Below, piece after piece: positions 16,667 to 24,996 of a DNA stretch of 64,000 nt (position 1 is the stretch's first letter; each line of letters begins with the position of its first letter). The notes under the pieces were generated by a model, which did no database searches, was not told the origin of the DNA, and worked only from the letters and a program-made list of their open reading frames with translations. A program made the position numbers and the translations under genes. Location of the stretch: contig NZ_VNIP01000015.1 in assembly GCF_008370325.1 (NCBI RefSeq), positions 124,001 to 188,000 on the forward strand. Direction: 5' to 3'. This DNA is from Martinezella tropici. GTDB lineage: Bacteria; Pseudomonadota; Alphaproteobacteria; Rhizobiales; Rhizobiaceae.

Positions 16667-17515
16667 CTAAGCCGTTTTCGCCTCGCTGAGCTGCCGCTCG
16701 ATGGCTTTTGCCGACTGCCAGATCTCTTCCATCCGCTCCAGCGAGGCGCCTTCCAGCGTTTCGCCTTCTGCCTCGAGCGTTGTCTCGATATGATGGAAAC
16801 GGCGGCGGAATTTCGTGTTCGTGCCGCGCAAAGCCTGTTCCGGATCGGCTTTCACGTGCCGGCCGATATTGACGACGGCGAAGATCAGGTCGCCGAGCTC
16901 GTCGCTGACCTTGGCCTTGTCGCCGCTCGCAAGCGCTGCCCGCAATTCGTCGATCTCCTCCTCGATCTTGTCGAGAATAGGCTCCGGCGCCGACCAGTCG
17001 AAGCCGACTTTGGCGGCCCGTTCCTGTAGTTTCAAGGCTTCCGTCAGGGCAGGGAAGGTGCGTTGCACCGAGCCCAGGAAGCCGGCCTTGAAATCTTCGG
17101 TAACGCCGCTTTTGGCACGACGCTCCGCCCGTTCGCGCTTCTCTTCGGCCTTGATCCGATCCCATTGCAGCGTCACCGCATCTTCGGTCTTAGCATCGGA
17201 AACGGCAAAGACATGCGGATGGCGGCGGATCATCTTGCGGGAGATGGCATGGACGACATCGCCGAACGAAAATGCGCCTGACTCCTCGGCGATCCGGGAA
17301 TGGAAAACGACCTGCAGCAGCAGATCGCCGAGCTCGTCGCAGAGATCGTCCGTATCTTTGCGCTCGATCGCATCTGCGACCTCATAGGCCTCTTCGATCG
17401 TGTAGGGCTTGATGGTTTCGAAGGTCTGAACGATGTCCCAGGGGCAGCCGCTCTCGGGATTTCGCAGCGCTGCCATGATGTCGATCAGGCCGTTTATGTC
17501 TCGCGATGCTTCCAT
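16667..17515 (-). CDS. mazG: Nucleoside triphosphate pyrophosphohydrolase MazG
   Basis: Hydrolyses NTPs or dNTPs to monophosphates and may limit ppGpp effects. The 282-residue protein has two MazG modules; the first carries the metal-binding acid pattern EEAYEVADAIERKDTDDLCDELGDLL and the second EEEIDELRAAL...KVSDELGDLIFAVVNIGR. The ATG at 17515 is placed five bases after GAGG; another ATG at 17518 and a TTG at 17539 are in frame. It is convergent with hflX with only seven bases between the stops, and follows the deaminase by 20 bases on the same strand. Confidence 0.95.
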   Translation of the reverse strand: MEASRDINGLIDIMAALRNPESGCPWDIVQTFETIKPYTIEEAYEVADAIERKDTDDLCDELGDLLLQVVFHSRIAEESGAFSFGDVVHAISRKMIRRHPHVFAVSDAKTEDAVTLQWDRIKAEEKRERAERRAKSGVTEDFKAGFLGSVQRTFPALTEALKLQERAAKVGFDWSAPEPILDKIEEEIDELRAALASGDKAKVSDELGDLIFAVVNIGRHVKADPEQALRGTNTKFRRRFHHIETTLEAEGETLEGASLERMEEIWQSAKAIERQLSEAKTA

Positions 17516-17535
17516 CATTGCCTCGGATCTAGCTA

Positions 17536-18123
17536 TCAATTCAAAGGGATGTCGTTGCCGCTCTTCGACGCCTGGTAGTTGTCCGAGAGATCGGCATAGG
17601 CCTGTTTAATGCGCGCCGTTTGTTCCTTCAGCTCACCTTTGCGCGGATCCGCTTCCGTTTCCACAAGGTCGGAGATGGCAAAGCTGTTCCAGAATGCGTT
17701 TTGACGGCGATAACCGCCCGGCTCCAGGCCGAAGACTTCCTTCAGGATCCTGAGATCGTGCGGGATCGCGAAGGCATCCCGGGAATCCTCATGGCTGAAG
17801 AAATAATAGAAATTGTCGAAGCCGGCCCAGGTGATCGCCGACATGCACATGGTGCAGGGCTCGTGGGTGGACAGGAAGATCAAATCCTTGGTCGCCGGCT
17901 TTTCGCCGAGTTCGTAGAAGCGCTTGAGGGCATGAACCTCGCCGTGCCACAGCGGGTTCTCCAATTCGTTGTTGGTTTCGGCGATGACGAGCGAAAGGTC
18001 GGATTTGCGCAGGATAGCGGCGCCGAAGACCTTGTTGCCGGCGGCCACGCCCTTGCGGGTCAGGGGCAGGATGTCGTGCTCCACGACGTCGAGAAGGCGG
18101 GCTGCGATGCTGTTGTCGGACAA
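17536..18123 (-). CDS. Cytidine/deoxycytidylate-type zinc deaminase
   Basis: A 195-residue zinc deaminase. The zinc and proton-shuttle motifs are HGE (H60, E62) and PCTMC (C90, C93), the arrangement of the CDA superfamily including TadA, guanine deaminase and dCMP deaminase. The substrate cannot be told from sequence; the long C-terminal extension is unlike TadA. The start is a TTG at 18123, with GGAG eight bases before it and no other in-frame start upstream. It probably shares a transcript with mazG, which suggests nucleotide clean-up, but that is an inference. Confidence 0.83.
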   Translation of the reverse strand: MSDNSIAARLLDVVEHDILPLTRKGVAAGNKVFGAAILRKSDLSLVIAETNNELENPLWHGEVHALKRFYELGEKPATKDLIFLSTHEPCTMCMSAITWAGFDNFYYFFSHEDSRDAFAIPHDLRILKEVFGLEPGGYRRQNAFWNSFAISDLVETEADPRKGELKEQTARIKQAYADLSDNYQASKSGNDIPLN

Positions 18124-18292
18124 GGATCTGCTCCAGAGTTTTGGGCCAGTCTATCGGCATTGCGCAAGCGGCGGAATGCGCAAATGACGTATGGACCAAG
18201 TTTGTCACAGGCAATAAAATCGCCGTAGGCGGCAGTCAATCATAAAAGTCTATAGATTTCCTATATTTATCTCGATCTGCTCGTCTGGTGAG

Positions 18293-18325
18293 TTTTGCTC
18301 AAATCCTTGGCATGTCGAGCAAAAG
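18293..18325. repeat. Half copy of the palindromic repeat before cysG
   Basis: GCATGTCGAGCAAAAG (18310-18325) matches GCATGTCGCGCAAAAG of the full repeat at 4404 in 15 of 16 bases. Upstream, TTTTGCTC (18293-18300) pairs perfectly with GAGCAAAA (18317-18324). It lies in the cysG leader, about 90 bases before the start, so it may be either a repeat remnant or an mRNA hairpin. Confidence 0.5.
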
Positions 18326-18412
18326 AATACGCGCATGCGTGGGCATTAGAATTTCTGTTTCTTCAATCTCTTGGCAGCAAGGGCGATAGTCGCCAAATCT
18401 CGAAGTGGAACC

Positions 18413-19852
18413 ATGATGCCTCCCAGGACTGAACAGCTTTCGGTGTTTCCCGCCTTCTTCCGCGTGGAAGGAAGGGTGACGGCTGTCTTCGGCAATGGTG
18501 ATGAAGCTTTCGCCAAGGTGCGGCTGCTCATGAACACGCAAGCCAAGATCGTCGTCTATGCGCCGGCGCCAGAGGCTGATTATCACGCCTTCCTGATTGC
18601 CAACCGCATCGAAACCGTACGCGGCAGTTTTTCACCCGATCAGGTCAAGGGCGCGACTCTCGTCTTTGCCGCCACCGGCGACGCCGAGGCGGATCGCACG
18701 ATCGTCGATGCTGCCCGCGCTGAGCGAATTCCCGCGAATGCCGTCGATCAGCCCGATTATTGCGATTTCTATACGCCGGCGCTGGTCAATCGCGCTCCTG
18801 TGGCTGTTGCCATCGGCACGGAAGGTGCCGGTCCGGTGCTGGCGCAGATGGTCCGCGCCCAGATCGACCAGATGTTGTCGCCGTCGCTCGGCAAGCTTGC
18901 CGACCTTGCGACGCGCTACCGCAAGCCGGTCGAGCGCCTTGTAGCGCGCGGCGTTGCGCGTCGCGTCTTCTGGCGGCGGTTCTTCTCCGGATCCGTCGCT
19001 GATGCCGTCAATGCCGGCCATCTCTTGCAGGCCGAGCAGGCAGCCGATGAGTTGCTGCAGTCGTCGCGCGAAGTCGAGGGCCGCATCTGGTTGGTCGGCG
19101 CCGGCCCTGGCGCGGAAGATCTGCTGACGCTTCGGGCGCAACGCGTGATGATGGAAGCGGACGTCATCGTCTATGATGCGCTGGTGCCGCAGGCGATTGT
19201 CGATATGGGACGTCGCGATGCCGAGCGCCTGTCCGTCGGCAAGCGCAAGGGATGCCACAGCAAGTCGCAGGAAGAGATCAACGATCTGCTGGTGCAGCTT
19301 GGCCGTGAAGGCAAGCGCGTCGTGCGGCTGAAGTCGGGCGATCCGCTGGTTTATGGCCGCGCGGGCGAGGAAATGGCGGCTCTGCGGGCCGCTGGTATCG
19401 GCTATGAGATCGTTCCCGGCATCACCTCGGCCTTTGCGGCCGCCGCAGATTTCGAACTGCCATTGACGCTGCGCGGCGTCGCCTCGTCGCTGGTCTTCAC
19501 AACGGGTCATGATCTCACAGGCGATGTGCTGCCCGATTGGGCGAGCCTGGCCGTATCCGGTGCCACGATTGCCGTGTATATGGGACGCACGGTTGCCGCT
19601 TCCGTCGCCGGTCGCCTGATGCAGGCTGGACTGCCGCCGGAGACGACCGTTGCCATCATCGAGAATGCGAGCCGCCGCGATCGTCGCCTGATGCACGGCA
19701 TCCTGCGGGATCTGCCCGGTCTCGAGCACCGCGACGAGTTGAACGGGCCGGTCATGGTCATTATCGGCGATGCCGTCGCCGGTGCGAATTTTGAACAATC
19801 CGAGCCGCTGGTCCGCCGCGAGACCGTTGCTCAAGACTATGCAAGGAGCTGA
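18413..19852 (+). CDS. cysG: Siroheme synthase CysG
   Basis: A 479-residue multifunctional enzyme that turns uroporphyrinogen III into siroheme, the cofactor of sulfite and nitrite reductases. The N-terminal part is the precorrin-2 dehydrogenase/ferrochelatase (AVAIGTEGAGPVLAQMVR). The C-terminal part is uroporphyrinogen-III methyltransferase (VGAGPGAEDLLTLRA, VYGRAGEEM, VPGITSAFAAAA, YMGR). The ATG at 18413 follows GTGGAA; the next codon is also ATG. cysI lies two genes downstream, so the cluster supplies both enzyme and cofactor for assimilatory sulfite reduction. Confidence 0.96.
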   Translation: MMPPRTEQLSVFPAFFRVEGRVTAVFGNGDEAFAKVRLLMNTQAKIVVYAPAPEADYHAFLIANRIETVRGSFSPDQVKGATLVFAATGDAEADRTIVDAARAERIPANAVDQPDYCDFYTPALVNRAPVAVAIGTEGAGPVLAQMVRAQIDQMLSPSLGKLADLATRYRKPVERLVARGVARRVFWRRFFSGSVADAVNAGHLLQAEQAADELLQSSREVEGRIWLVGAGPGAEDLLTLRAQRVMMEADVIVYDALVPQAIVDMGRRDAERLSVGKRKGCHSKSQEEINDLLVQLGREGKRVVRLKSGDPLVYGRAGEEMAALRAAGIGYEIVPGITSAFAAAADFELPLTLRGVASSLVFTTGHDLTGDVLPDWASLAVSGATIAVYMGRTVAASVAGRLMQAGLPPETTVAIIENASRRDRRLMHGILRDLPGLEHRDELNGPVMVIIGDAVAGANFEQSEPLVRRETVAQDYARS

Positions 19853-19855
19853 TTG

Positions 19856-20170
19856 ATGGTCGACAAGGTTCTGACCGCAAACCGGCTCACCGATGGCGTC
19901 GCCGTTTGGCTGAACGCAAATGGTGAGTGGGTGACATCGCTGCAGGAGGCGCTGGTCGCTCGTCACGCCGAAGCGGAAGCCGCATTGGAAGCGATCGGCA
20001 AGCAGGCCTATGCCGACAACAAGGTCGTCGACGTCAATCTGGTCGACGTTCAGGAAACCGGCGGCAAGCTCTGGCCGCTGCGCCTGCGCGAGCGCATCCG
20101 CGCCGAAGGCCCCACCATGGAATATGCGCCGGGCTATGCCGCGGCCGATCCCGATTTCATTGCAGTCTGA
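19856..20170 (+). CDS. DUF2849 protein of the sulfite-reduction cluster
   Basis: A 104-residue soluble protein (VLTANRLTDGVAVWLNANGEWV, later YADNKVVDVNLVDVQETGGKLWPLRLRERIRAEGPTMEYAPGY) of the DUF2849 family. Its members are found almost only between cysG and a sulfite reductase gene, so a helper role in sulfite reduction is likely; no biochemical function is established to my knowledge. The ATG at 19856 follows AAGGAG (19842-19847) and lies three bases after the cysG stop, so it belongs to the same operon. Confidence 0.85.
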   Translation: MVDKVLTANRLTDGVAVWLNANGEWVTSLQEALVARHAEAEAALEAIGKQAYADNKVVDVNLVDVQETGGKLWPLRLRERIRAEGPTMEYAPGYAAADPDFIAV

Positions 20171-20187
20171 GAAGTCCCGAGGAAGTC

Positions 20188-21864
20188 ATGTATCGTTACG
20201 ATGAATTCGACCACGCCTTTGTTGCGGAACGGGTTGCCCAGTTCCGCGATCAGGTGGAACGACGCCTCTCGGGTGAGCTTTCCGAAGATGCTTTCAAGCC
20301 GCTGCGCCTGATGAATGGCGTCTATCTGCAGCTGCATGCCTATATGCTGCGCATCGCCATTCCCTATGGCACGCTGAGTTCGCGCCAGATGCGCATGCTC
20401 GCCCATGTCGCCCGCACCTATGACCGTGGCTATGGCCACTTCACCACGCGCCAGAATCTGCAGTTCAACTGGCCGAAACTGTCCGAAATGCCGGACGCGC
20501 TGGCCGATCTCGCTTCCGTCGAGATGCACGCCATCCAGACCTCGGGCAATTGCATTCGTAACGTAACCGCCGACCATTTCGCCGGCGCTGCGGCCGACGA
20601 AGTCGCCGATCCCAGGCCCTATGCCGAAATCCTGCGGCAATGGTCGTCCGTTCACCCGGAATTCTCGTTCCTGCCACGCAAGTTCAAGATCGCCGTCACC
20701 GGTGCCGAGCGCGATCGCGCGGCCATTCAGGTGCATGATATTGGCCTGCATCTGAAAAAGAACGATAAGGGTGAGATCGGCTTTGCAGTCTATGTCGGGG
20801 GCGGGCAGGGCCGCACGCCGCTCGTTGCCAAGCTCATCCGCGACTTCCTGCCGGAAGAGGATCTCCTGTCCTACACGACGGCGATCATGCGCGTTTACAA
20901 TCTGCATGGCCGCCGCGACAACAAGTACAAGGCGCGCATCAAGATCCTCGTGCATGAAACCGGTGCAGAGGAACTGGCACGTCAGGTCGAAGTCGAGTTC
21001 GACAAGCTCAAGGATACCGAACTGAAGCTGCCGGAAGCCGATGTCCAGGCGATCTCCGCCTATTTCGCACCGCCGGCGCTGCCTGAGCGCGCTGAAGGCT
21101 GGGAAAGCCTGGCGCGCTGGAAGAAGGCCGATCCGGCATTTGCCCGCTGGGTGCAGCAGAATGTGCAGCCGCATAAGAACCCTGATTACGGCATGGTGAC
21201 GATCTCGCTGAAGCCGATCGGCGGTATTCCGGGCGACGCCTCGGATGCGCAGATGGAAGCCGTGGCTGATCTTGCCGAAGAATATGCCTTCGACGAAATC
21301 CGCGTCAGCCATGAGCAGAACCTCATCCTGCCGCACGTTGCACTGGCCGATCTCGAAGCCGTCTATCGTGGCCTTGTCGCCATCGGCCTGGAGACGGCGA
21401 ATGCCGGCCTGATCACGGACATCATCGCCTGTCCCGGTCTCGATTATTGCGCGCTTGCCAATGCGCGTTCCATTCCGGTCGCGCAGGAGATTTCCAGGCG
21501 CTTCGGCTCGGCCGAGCGCCAAGCTGAGATCGGTGAGCTGAAGATCAAGATTTCCGGCTGCATCAATGCCTGCGGCCACCATCATGTCGGTCACATCGGT
21601 CTGCTTGGGGTCGAGAAGAAGGGCGCGGAACTCTATCAGATCACGCTCGGCGGCTCCGGCGACGAGAACACCTCCATTGGCGAGATCATCGGCCGCGGCT
21701 TCGAGCCCGACAAGGTGACCGATGCCATCGAGACCATTGTCGATACCTATCTCGGCCTTCGGCTTGATCCTTCCGAAACCTTCCTCGCCGCCTACCGCCG
21801 CGTCGGGCCGCAGCCGTTCAAGACCGCGCTCTACGGCGCGTCCTCGTCAGCCGAAGCAGCCTAA
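20188..21864 (+). CDS. cysI: Siroheme sulfite (nitrite/sulfite) reductase
   Basis: A 558-residue siroheme and [4Fe-4S] enzyme of the assimilatory sulfite/nitrite reductase family; here it most likely reduces sulfite to sulfide. The cluster/siroheme cysteines are in CPGLDYC and, 40 residues on, CINAC (CxxxC). Both duplicated ferredoxin-like halves are present (QLHAYMLRIAIPYGTLSSRQMR; YGMVTISLKPIGGIPGDA). The ATG at 20188 sits behind GAGGA. Neighbouring cysG argues for sulfite; nitrite as substrate is not excluded by sequence. Confidence 0.92.
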   Translation: MYRYDEFDHAFVAERVAQFRDQVERRLSGELSEDAFKPLRLMNGVYLQLHAYMLRIAIPYGTLSSRQMRMLAHVARTYDRGYGHFTTRQNLQFNWPKLSEMPDALADLASVEMHAIQTSGNCIRNVTADHFAGAAADEVADPRPYAEILRQWSSVHPEFSFLPRKFKIAVTGAERDRAAIQVHDIGLHLKKNDKGEIGFAVYVGGGQGRTPLVAKLIRDFLPEEDLLSYTTAIMRVYNLHGRRDNKYKARIKILVHETGAEELARQVEVEFDKLKDTELKLPEADVQAISAYFAPPALPERAEGWESLARWKKADPAFARWVQQNVQPHKNPDYGMVTISLKPIGGIPGDASDAQMEAVADLAEEYAFDEIRVSHEQNLILPHVALADLEAVYRGLVAIGLETANAGLITDIIACPGLDYCALANARSIPVAQEISRRFGSAERQAEIGELKIKISGCINACGHHHVGHIGLLGVEKKGAELYQITLGGSGDENTSIGEIIGRGFEPDKVTDAIETIVDTYLGLRLDPSETFLAAYRRVGPQPFKTALYGASSSAEAA

Positions 21865-21875
21865 GGAGATCGATT

Positions 21876-22388
21876 ATGACCAAGATCTGGCGAGAAACCG
21901 GCTTCGTGGAAAACGATCCGTGGGTGATCGAGACCGACGAGGTCAAGGCGACCGAGATGCAGAAGCCGCTGCTCGGCCTCGATGCGCTGATCGCAAAGGC
22001 GGAAGAAAGCAATGAGGCGGGCCTCGGCGTCGTCATCAGACCGGCTGACGATGTGACCCGGCTGCAGCCCTATCTCGATCGGCTCGACATTGTCGCCGTC
22101 GCCTTTCCGGCCTTCAGCGATGGCCGCGCCTTCAGTCATGCCTCGCTGCTGCGCCAGCGTCTCGGCTATGCCAATGAGCTGCGGGCCGTCGGCGACGTAT
22201 TGATCGACCAGGTACCTCTGATGCTGCGTGTCGGCATCGATAGTTTCGCCGTGACCAATGAGACGGCGCTGAAGCGCCTGTCGGAGAACCGACTGCCGGC
22301 CATTCCGCACTACTATCAGCCGACCGCGCGCCGCGCAGAAGGCGGGCAGGCCTATAGCTGGCGGCGATTACCGGCTAAGTCGGCCTGA
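21876..22388 (+). CDS. DUF934 protein of the sulfite-reduction cluster
   Basis: A 170-residue protein with the DUF934 pattern (GVVIRPADDVTRLQPYLDRLDIVAVAFPAFSDGRAFSHASLLRQRLGYANELRAVGDVLIDQVPLMLRVG in scattered blocks). Family members are annotated as probable sulfite-reduction accessory proteins because they sit beside cysI. It follows cysI by 11 bases with AAGGAG before its ATG. The usual companion cysH (PAPS/APS reductase) is not found in this window and must be elsewhere. Function inferred from context only. Confidence 0.85.
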   Translation: MTKIWRETGFVENDPWVIETDEVKATEMQKPLLGLDALIAKAEESNEAGLGVVIRPADDVTRLQPYLDRLDIVAVAFPAFSDGRAFSHASLLRQRLGYANELRAVGDVLIDQVPLMLRVGIDSFAVTNETALKRLSENRLPAIPHYYQPTARRAEGGQAYSWRRLPAKSA

Positions 22389-22407
22389 AATCGCTGGCTC
22401 GCTGTTG

Positions 22408-22434
22408 CGGCAATTTGACGGTGTCGGATTGCCG
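22408..22434 (+). terminator. Weak hairpin after the cys operon
   Basis: CGGCAAT (22408-22414) pairs with ATTGCCG (22428-22434) across a 13-base loop, 20 bases after the DUF934 stop. No U-run follows, so this is a weak candidate end for the operon. Confidence 0.35.
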
Positions 22435-22479
22435 TATTTAAGTCTATCAGCATGTGTAATGTCGGTGAGTTGGAATCCT

Positions 22480-22503
22480 GACTGAAATAGACATATTTCA
22501 GTC
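22480..22503. promoter_or_regulatory. 24-bp palindrome upstream of fpr, probable operator
   Basis: GACTGAAATA (22480-22489) and TATTTCAGTC (22494-22503) form a perfect 10-base inverted repeat with a GACA spacer. It ends 117 bases before the fpr start. A TATAAT hexamer (22549-22554) inside a second AT-rich palindrome could be the -10. The size and spacing suit a dimeric regulator; none is named here. Confidence 0.55.
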
Positions 22504-22619
22504 CCATGCTGCCTGATGGAATGGAATGCCTTTCAATACCGGCTATATTATAATATCAGCGTCGCCAAATGAGCCTGCCAGGAAAAAACGCGTAAGACAG
22601 ATACGGGATCCGAGATAGA

Positions 22620-23432
22620 ATGAACGCCCCCGCCAAATCAGATGAATTTGCTTCAGCAATCCCCGCCGGCGTCTTCGCCGAGAAGGTGCTGAGCGTTACG
22701 CATTATACCGACCGGCTCTTTCGCTTCACTATGACCCGGCCGCAAGGCTTCCGCTTCCGCTCCGGTGAGTTTGCCATGATCGGCCTGATGGTCGACGGCA
22801 AGCCGCTTTATCGCGCCTATTCGATCGCAAGCCCCGCCTGGGCCGACGAGCTCGAATTCTTTTCCATCAAGGTGCCGGACGGTCCGCTGACCTCGCACCT
22901 GCAGAACATCAAGCCCGGCGACGAAGTGCTGATGCGCAAGAAGCCGACCGGCACGCTGGTTCTGGACGCTCTGACGCCCGGCCGCCGGCTCTACATGTTC
23001 TCGACCGGCACTGGCATCGCGCCGTTTGCGAGCCTGATCCGCGATCCGGAAACCTATGAGAAGTATGAGGAAGTCATCCTCACCCACACGACGCGCGATG
23101 TCGCCGAGCTGAAATACGGCTTCGACCTCGTCGAGGAAATCCGCAACGACGAAATCCTGAGTGAAGTCGTCGGCGACAAGCTACGCCACTATGCGACTGT
23201 TACCCGTGAGGAATTCCCCTTCCAGGGCCGCATCACTGATCTCATCGGGAATGGCAAGCTTTTCAGCGATCTGGGCGTGCCTCCGCTTGATCCCGCGATC
23301 GATCGCGGCATGATCTGCGGTTCCTCCGCCATGCTGAAGGACACCAAGATCCTGCTCGAAAAAGCCGGCCTGAATGAAGGTGCCAACAACAATCCGGCCG
23401 AGTTCGTGATCGAACGCGCTTTTGTCGGCTAG
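22620..23432 (+). CDS. fpr: Ferredoxin-NADP+ reductase
   Basis: A 270-residue FAD enzyme that exchanges electrons between NADPH and ferredoxin or flavodoxin, used in oxidative stress and to feed reductive enzymes. It has the FAD-binding RAYS motif (YRAYSIASPAW), the phosphate-binding GPLTS, and the NADP-site GTGIAPFASLIRD, ending in ERAFVG like bacterial subclass-I Fpr. It follows the cys operon but is separated by 230 bases containing its own operator-like palindrome, so it is probably expressed separately. Supplying CysI with electrons is possible but not shown. Confidence 0.95.
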   Translation: MNAPAKSDEFASAIPAGVFAEKVLSVTHYTDRLFRFTMTRPQGFRFRSGEFAMIGLMVDGKPLYRAYSIASPAWADELEFFSIKVPDGPLTSHLQNIKPGDEVLMRKKPTGTLVLDALTPGRRLYMFSTGTGIAPFASLIRDPETYEKYEEVILTHTTRDVAELKYGFDLVEEIRNDEILSEVVGDKLRHYATVTREEFPFQGRITDLIGNGKLFSDLGVPPLDPAIDRGMICGSSAMLKDTKILLEKAGLNEGANNNPAEFVIERAFVG

Positions 23433-23458
23433 ACGAATTGCCGGTATGCAGAAGGAGA

Positions 23459-23487
23459 GGCGGTTTCGGCGACGAAGCCGTCTTTTT
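23459..23487 (+). terminator. Rho-independent terminator of fpr
   Basis: GGCGGTTTCG (23459-23468) pairs with CGAAGCCGTC (23473-23482), with two G-U pairs, around a GCGA tetraloop, followed by five T. It ends exactly at the stop of the opposing regulator gene. Confidence 0.85.
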
Positions 23488-24155
23488 CATGGGCTGCTGA
23501 GATGATCGATAAGTGAGGCCATGGCGGCGCGCGCATGATCGGCATCGCCGTTACGGATCGCGTCTATTGCCTGAACATGCATGGTTATCGCCTTGCCCAT
23601 GCGATCATGCGTTCCCGTGGAATACCAGAGCCGGCGCGCATGCGTCTGGACTGGTCCGAGCGCTGCCGTAATGAAGTTGTTGGGGCAGGCGGCTTCCAGA
23701 ATCTCATCGAACGTCTTGTCGGCGGCGAAAAAGCCGGGCAGGTCGTTTGTAATCGCACATTCCGTCATCAGACGCGCGCATTCCCGCAACTGCTCACGCT
23801 GCTGCGGACCTGCATGGGTGGCAACGAGCGCCGCCGCGATCGGCTCCAACTCGCGCCTGACCTGCATGACAAATTGATGGTCCTCGGGGCGGATCTCCGC
23901 AATCTGCAGGCCGACGCGGGGCCGCACATGGATCAGTCCCTGCCAGGCAAGCTTCTGGATCGCCTCGCGCACCGGGGTTCGCCCGTGGCCTGCCATCTCG
24001 ATCAGTTGTTTCTCGGTAACGAGGGTACCTGGCCTCAGCTCAAGCGTCACGATCGAGTATTCGAGCGCGAGATAGGCGAGGTGGCTAAGCGAATTCTGCA
24101 TTCGGCGCGGTTTCCGGCATGTGCATGGATGGCGCAGAGTGTCACCTGGCGTCAT
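23487..24155 (-). CDS. GntR-family transcriptional regulator (FCD type)
   Basis: A 222-residue regulator with an N-terminal winged helix (LELRPGTLVTEKQLIEMAGHGRTPVREAIQKLAWQGL spread over residues 30-75) and a C-terminal all-helical FCD ligand domain (FFAADKTFDEILEAACPN, later HVQAIDAIRNGDADHARAAM). FCD proteins bind small acids or sugars, often with a metal. The ATG at 24155 is chosen because a palindrome lies just upstream; an ATG at 24101 would still keep the whole winged helix. No enzyme or transporter is adjacent on the same strand, so its target is unknown. Confidence 0.87.
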   Translation of the reverse strand: MTPGDTLRHPCTCRKPRRMQNSLSHLAYLALEYSIVTLELRPGTLVTEKQLIEMAGHGRTPVREAIQKLAWQGLIHVRPRVGLQIAEIRPEDHQFVMQVRRELEPIAAALVATHAGPQQREQLRECARLMTECAITNDLPGFFAADKTFDEILEAACPNNFITAALGPVQTHARRLWYSTGTHDRMGKAITMHVQAIDAIRNGDADHARAAMASLIDHLSSP

Positions 24156-24171
24156 CGAAGGCAACCGATAG

Positions 24172-24181
24172 TGATATATCA
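24172..24181. promoter_or_regulatory. Short palindrome before the GntR gene
   Basis: TGATATATCA is a perfect 10-base palindrome, 17 bases upstream of the chosen start. GntR-type regulators often repress themselves through such sites; that use is an inference. Confidence 0.35.
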
Positions 24182-24293
24182 GTATCGCATTCAGTCTGCC
24201 TTCCTTACCCGCGCATGTGCTTCGATGATCCGGACCGCCATGAGAAAGTCGACCGTCTAGCGGCAATTCGCGCCTAACGGAAAGAGCCGCTCA

Positions 24294-24500
24294 TCATGGG
24301 CCGATTGCCGTGGAAAGGGTCGGCGGCTTCCGTTTCGCTGCCATGAGCAGATCCAGCTCCGTCGATGATGGTCCGAACTTATAGAAGAGGCGCTTTGCTT
24401 CCGCGTCGTCGAGACGATATTTCCGCGCAAATTCAGCAATGCTGTAAGGGCGGCCTCGAATGACTTTTCGCGTGGTTGTCCGATTGGCGTTTTCCGTCAT
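24294..24500 (-). CDS. Small protein, possibly DUF3606-like
   Basis: A 68-residue basic protein with no signal or membrane segment. The central stretch AEFARKYRLDDAEAKRLFYKFG followed by SSTELDLLM looks like a short helix-turn-helix; the pattern resembles DUF3606 small proteins of rhizobia, but the match is weak. The gene is well supported by a consensus ribosome site (AAGGAGG) before its ATG. It lies alone between the GntR gene and a GlsB-like gene, all on the minus strand. A small DNA-binding or stress protein is a guess. Confidence 0.65.
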   Translation of the reverse strand: MTENANRTTTRKVIRGRPYSIAEFARKYRLDDAEAKRLFYKFGPSSTELDLLMAAKRKPPTLSTAIGP

Positions 24501-24665
24501 GTTTCCAACCTCCTTTCGGTTCCATCTTGGTAGATAGCGCCAAGCTGGGGGTTGGAAAGGCCTCGAAGCGCATTGTGATCGTGAGGATCGGCTCCTTGGG
24601 TTCTCATATCCGGATTTTTACATGTCATGGCAACCGCCGCGCATGCTGGGCGCTGTTCATGCAAC

Positions 24666-24701
24666 AAAAAGGGAAGGCGGGGATATCCCGCCTTCCCTTT
24701 T
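24666..24701 (-). terminator. Strong bidirectional terminator after the GlsB-like gene
   Basis: AAAAGGGAAGGCGGG (24667-24681) and CCCGCCTTCCCTTTT (24687-24701) form a perfect 15-base stem around GATAT. On the minus strand it ends in five T, 38 bases after the stop of the gene at 24739. Confidence 0.88.
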
Positions 24702-24738
24702 CCTCTTCCCGATTCGGACGTATCAGCCCGCTATGTGG

Positions 24739-24996
24739 TTACCGCCTGATCAGTCGGCCGACGAAGATCAGGATGCAGGCTCCGATGAAGCCGGTGACCA
24801 GATAATTCAGCCATACATGGAACGGCAGCGCAATGCCGAGGGCACGGAACAGCCAGCTGGCGACGAGCGCGCCAACGATGCCAAGGATAATGTTCATGAC
24901 TATGCCGGTGTTGCTCTTCATGATCATCTCGGCGAACCAGCCAGCCAAGCCGCCGATGATAATTGCTGCAATCCAACCTACGTTTGCGTCTTCCAT
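24739..24996 (-). CDS. GlsB/YeaQ/YmgE-family small membrane protein (copy 3)
   Basis: An 85-residue membrane protein with three predicted segments and the family core (AAIIIGGLAGWFAEMIMKS, NIILGIVGALVASWLF, LVTGFIGACILIFVGRLIRR). It is close to the copy at 917 (shared GLAGW, MNIILGI, TGFIGACILIF). A ribosome site AGGAGG lies before its ATG and a strong terminator follows, so it is a single-gene transcript. Stress induction is a family property; it is not visible here. Confidence 0.9.
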   Translation of the reverse strand: MEDANVGWIAAIIIGGLAGWFAEMIMKSNTGIVMNIILGIVGALVASWLFRALGIALPFHVWLNYLVTGFIGACILIFVGRLIRR

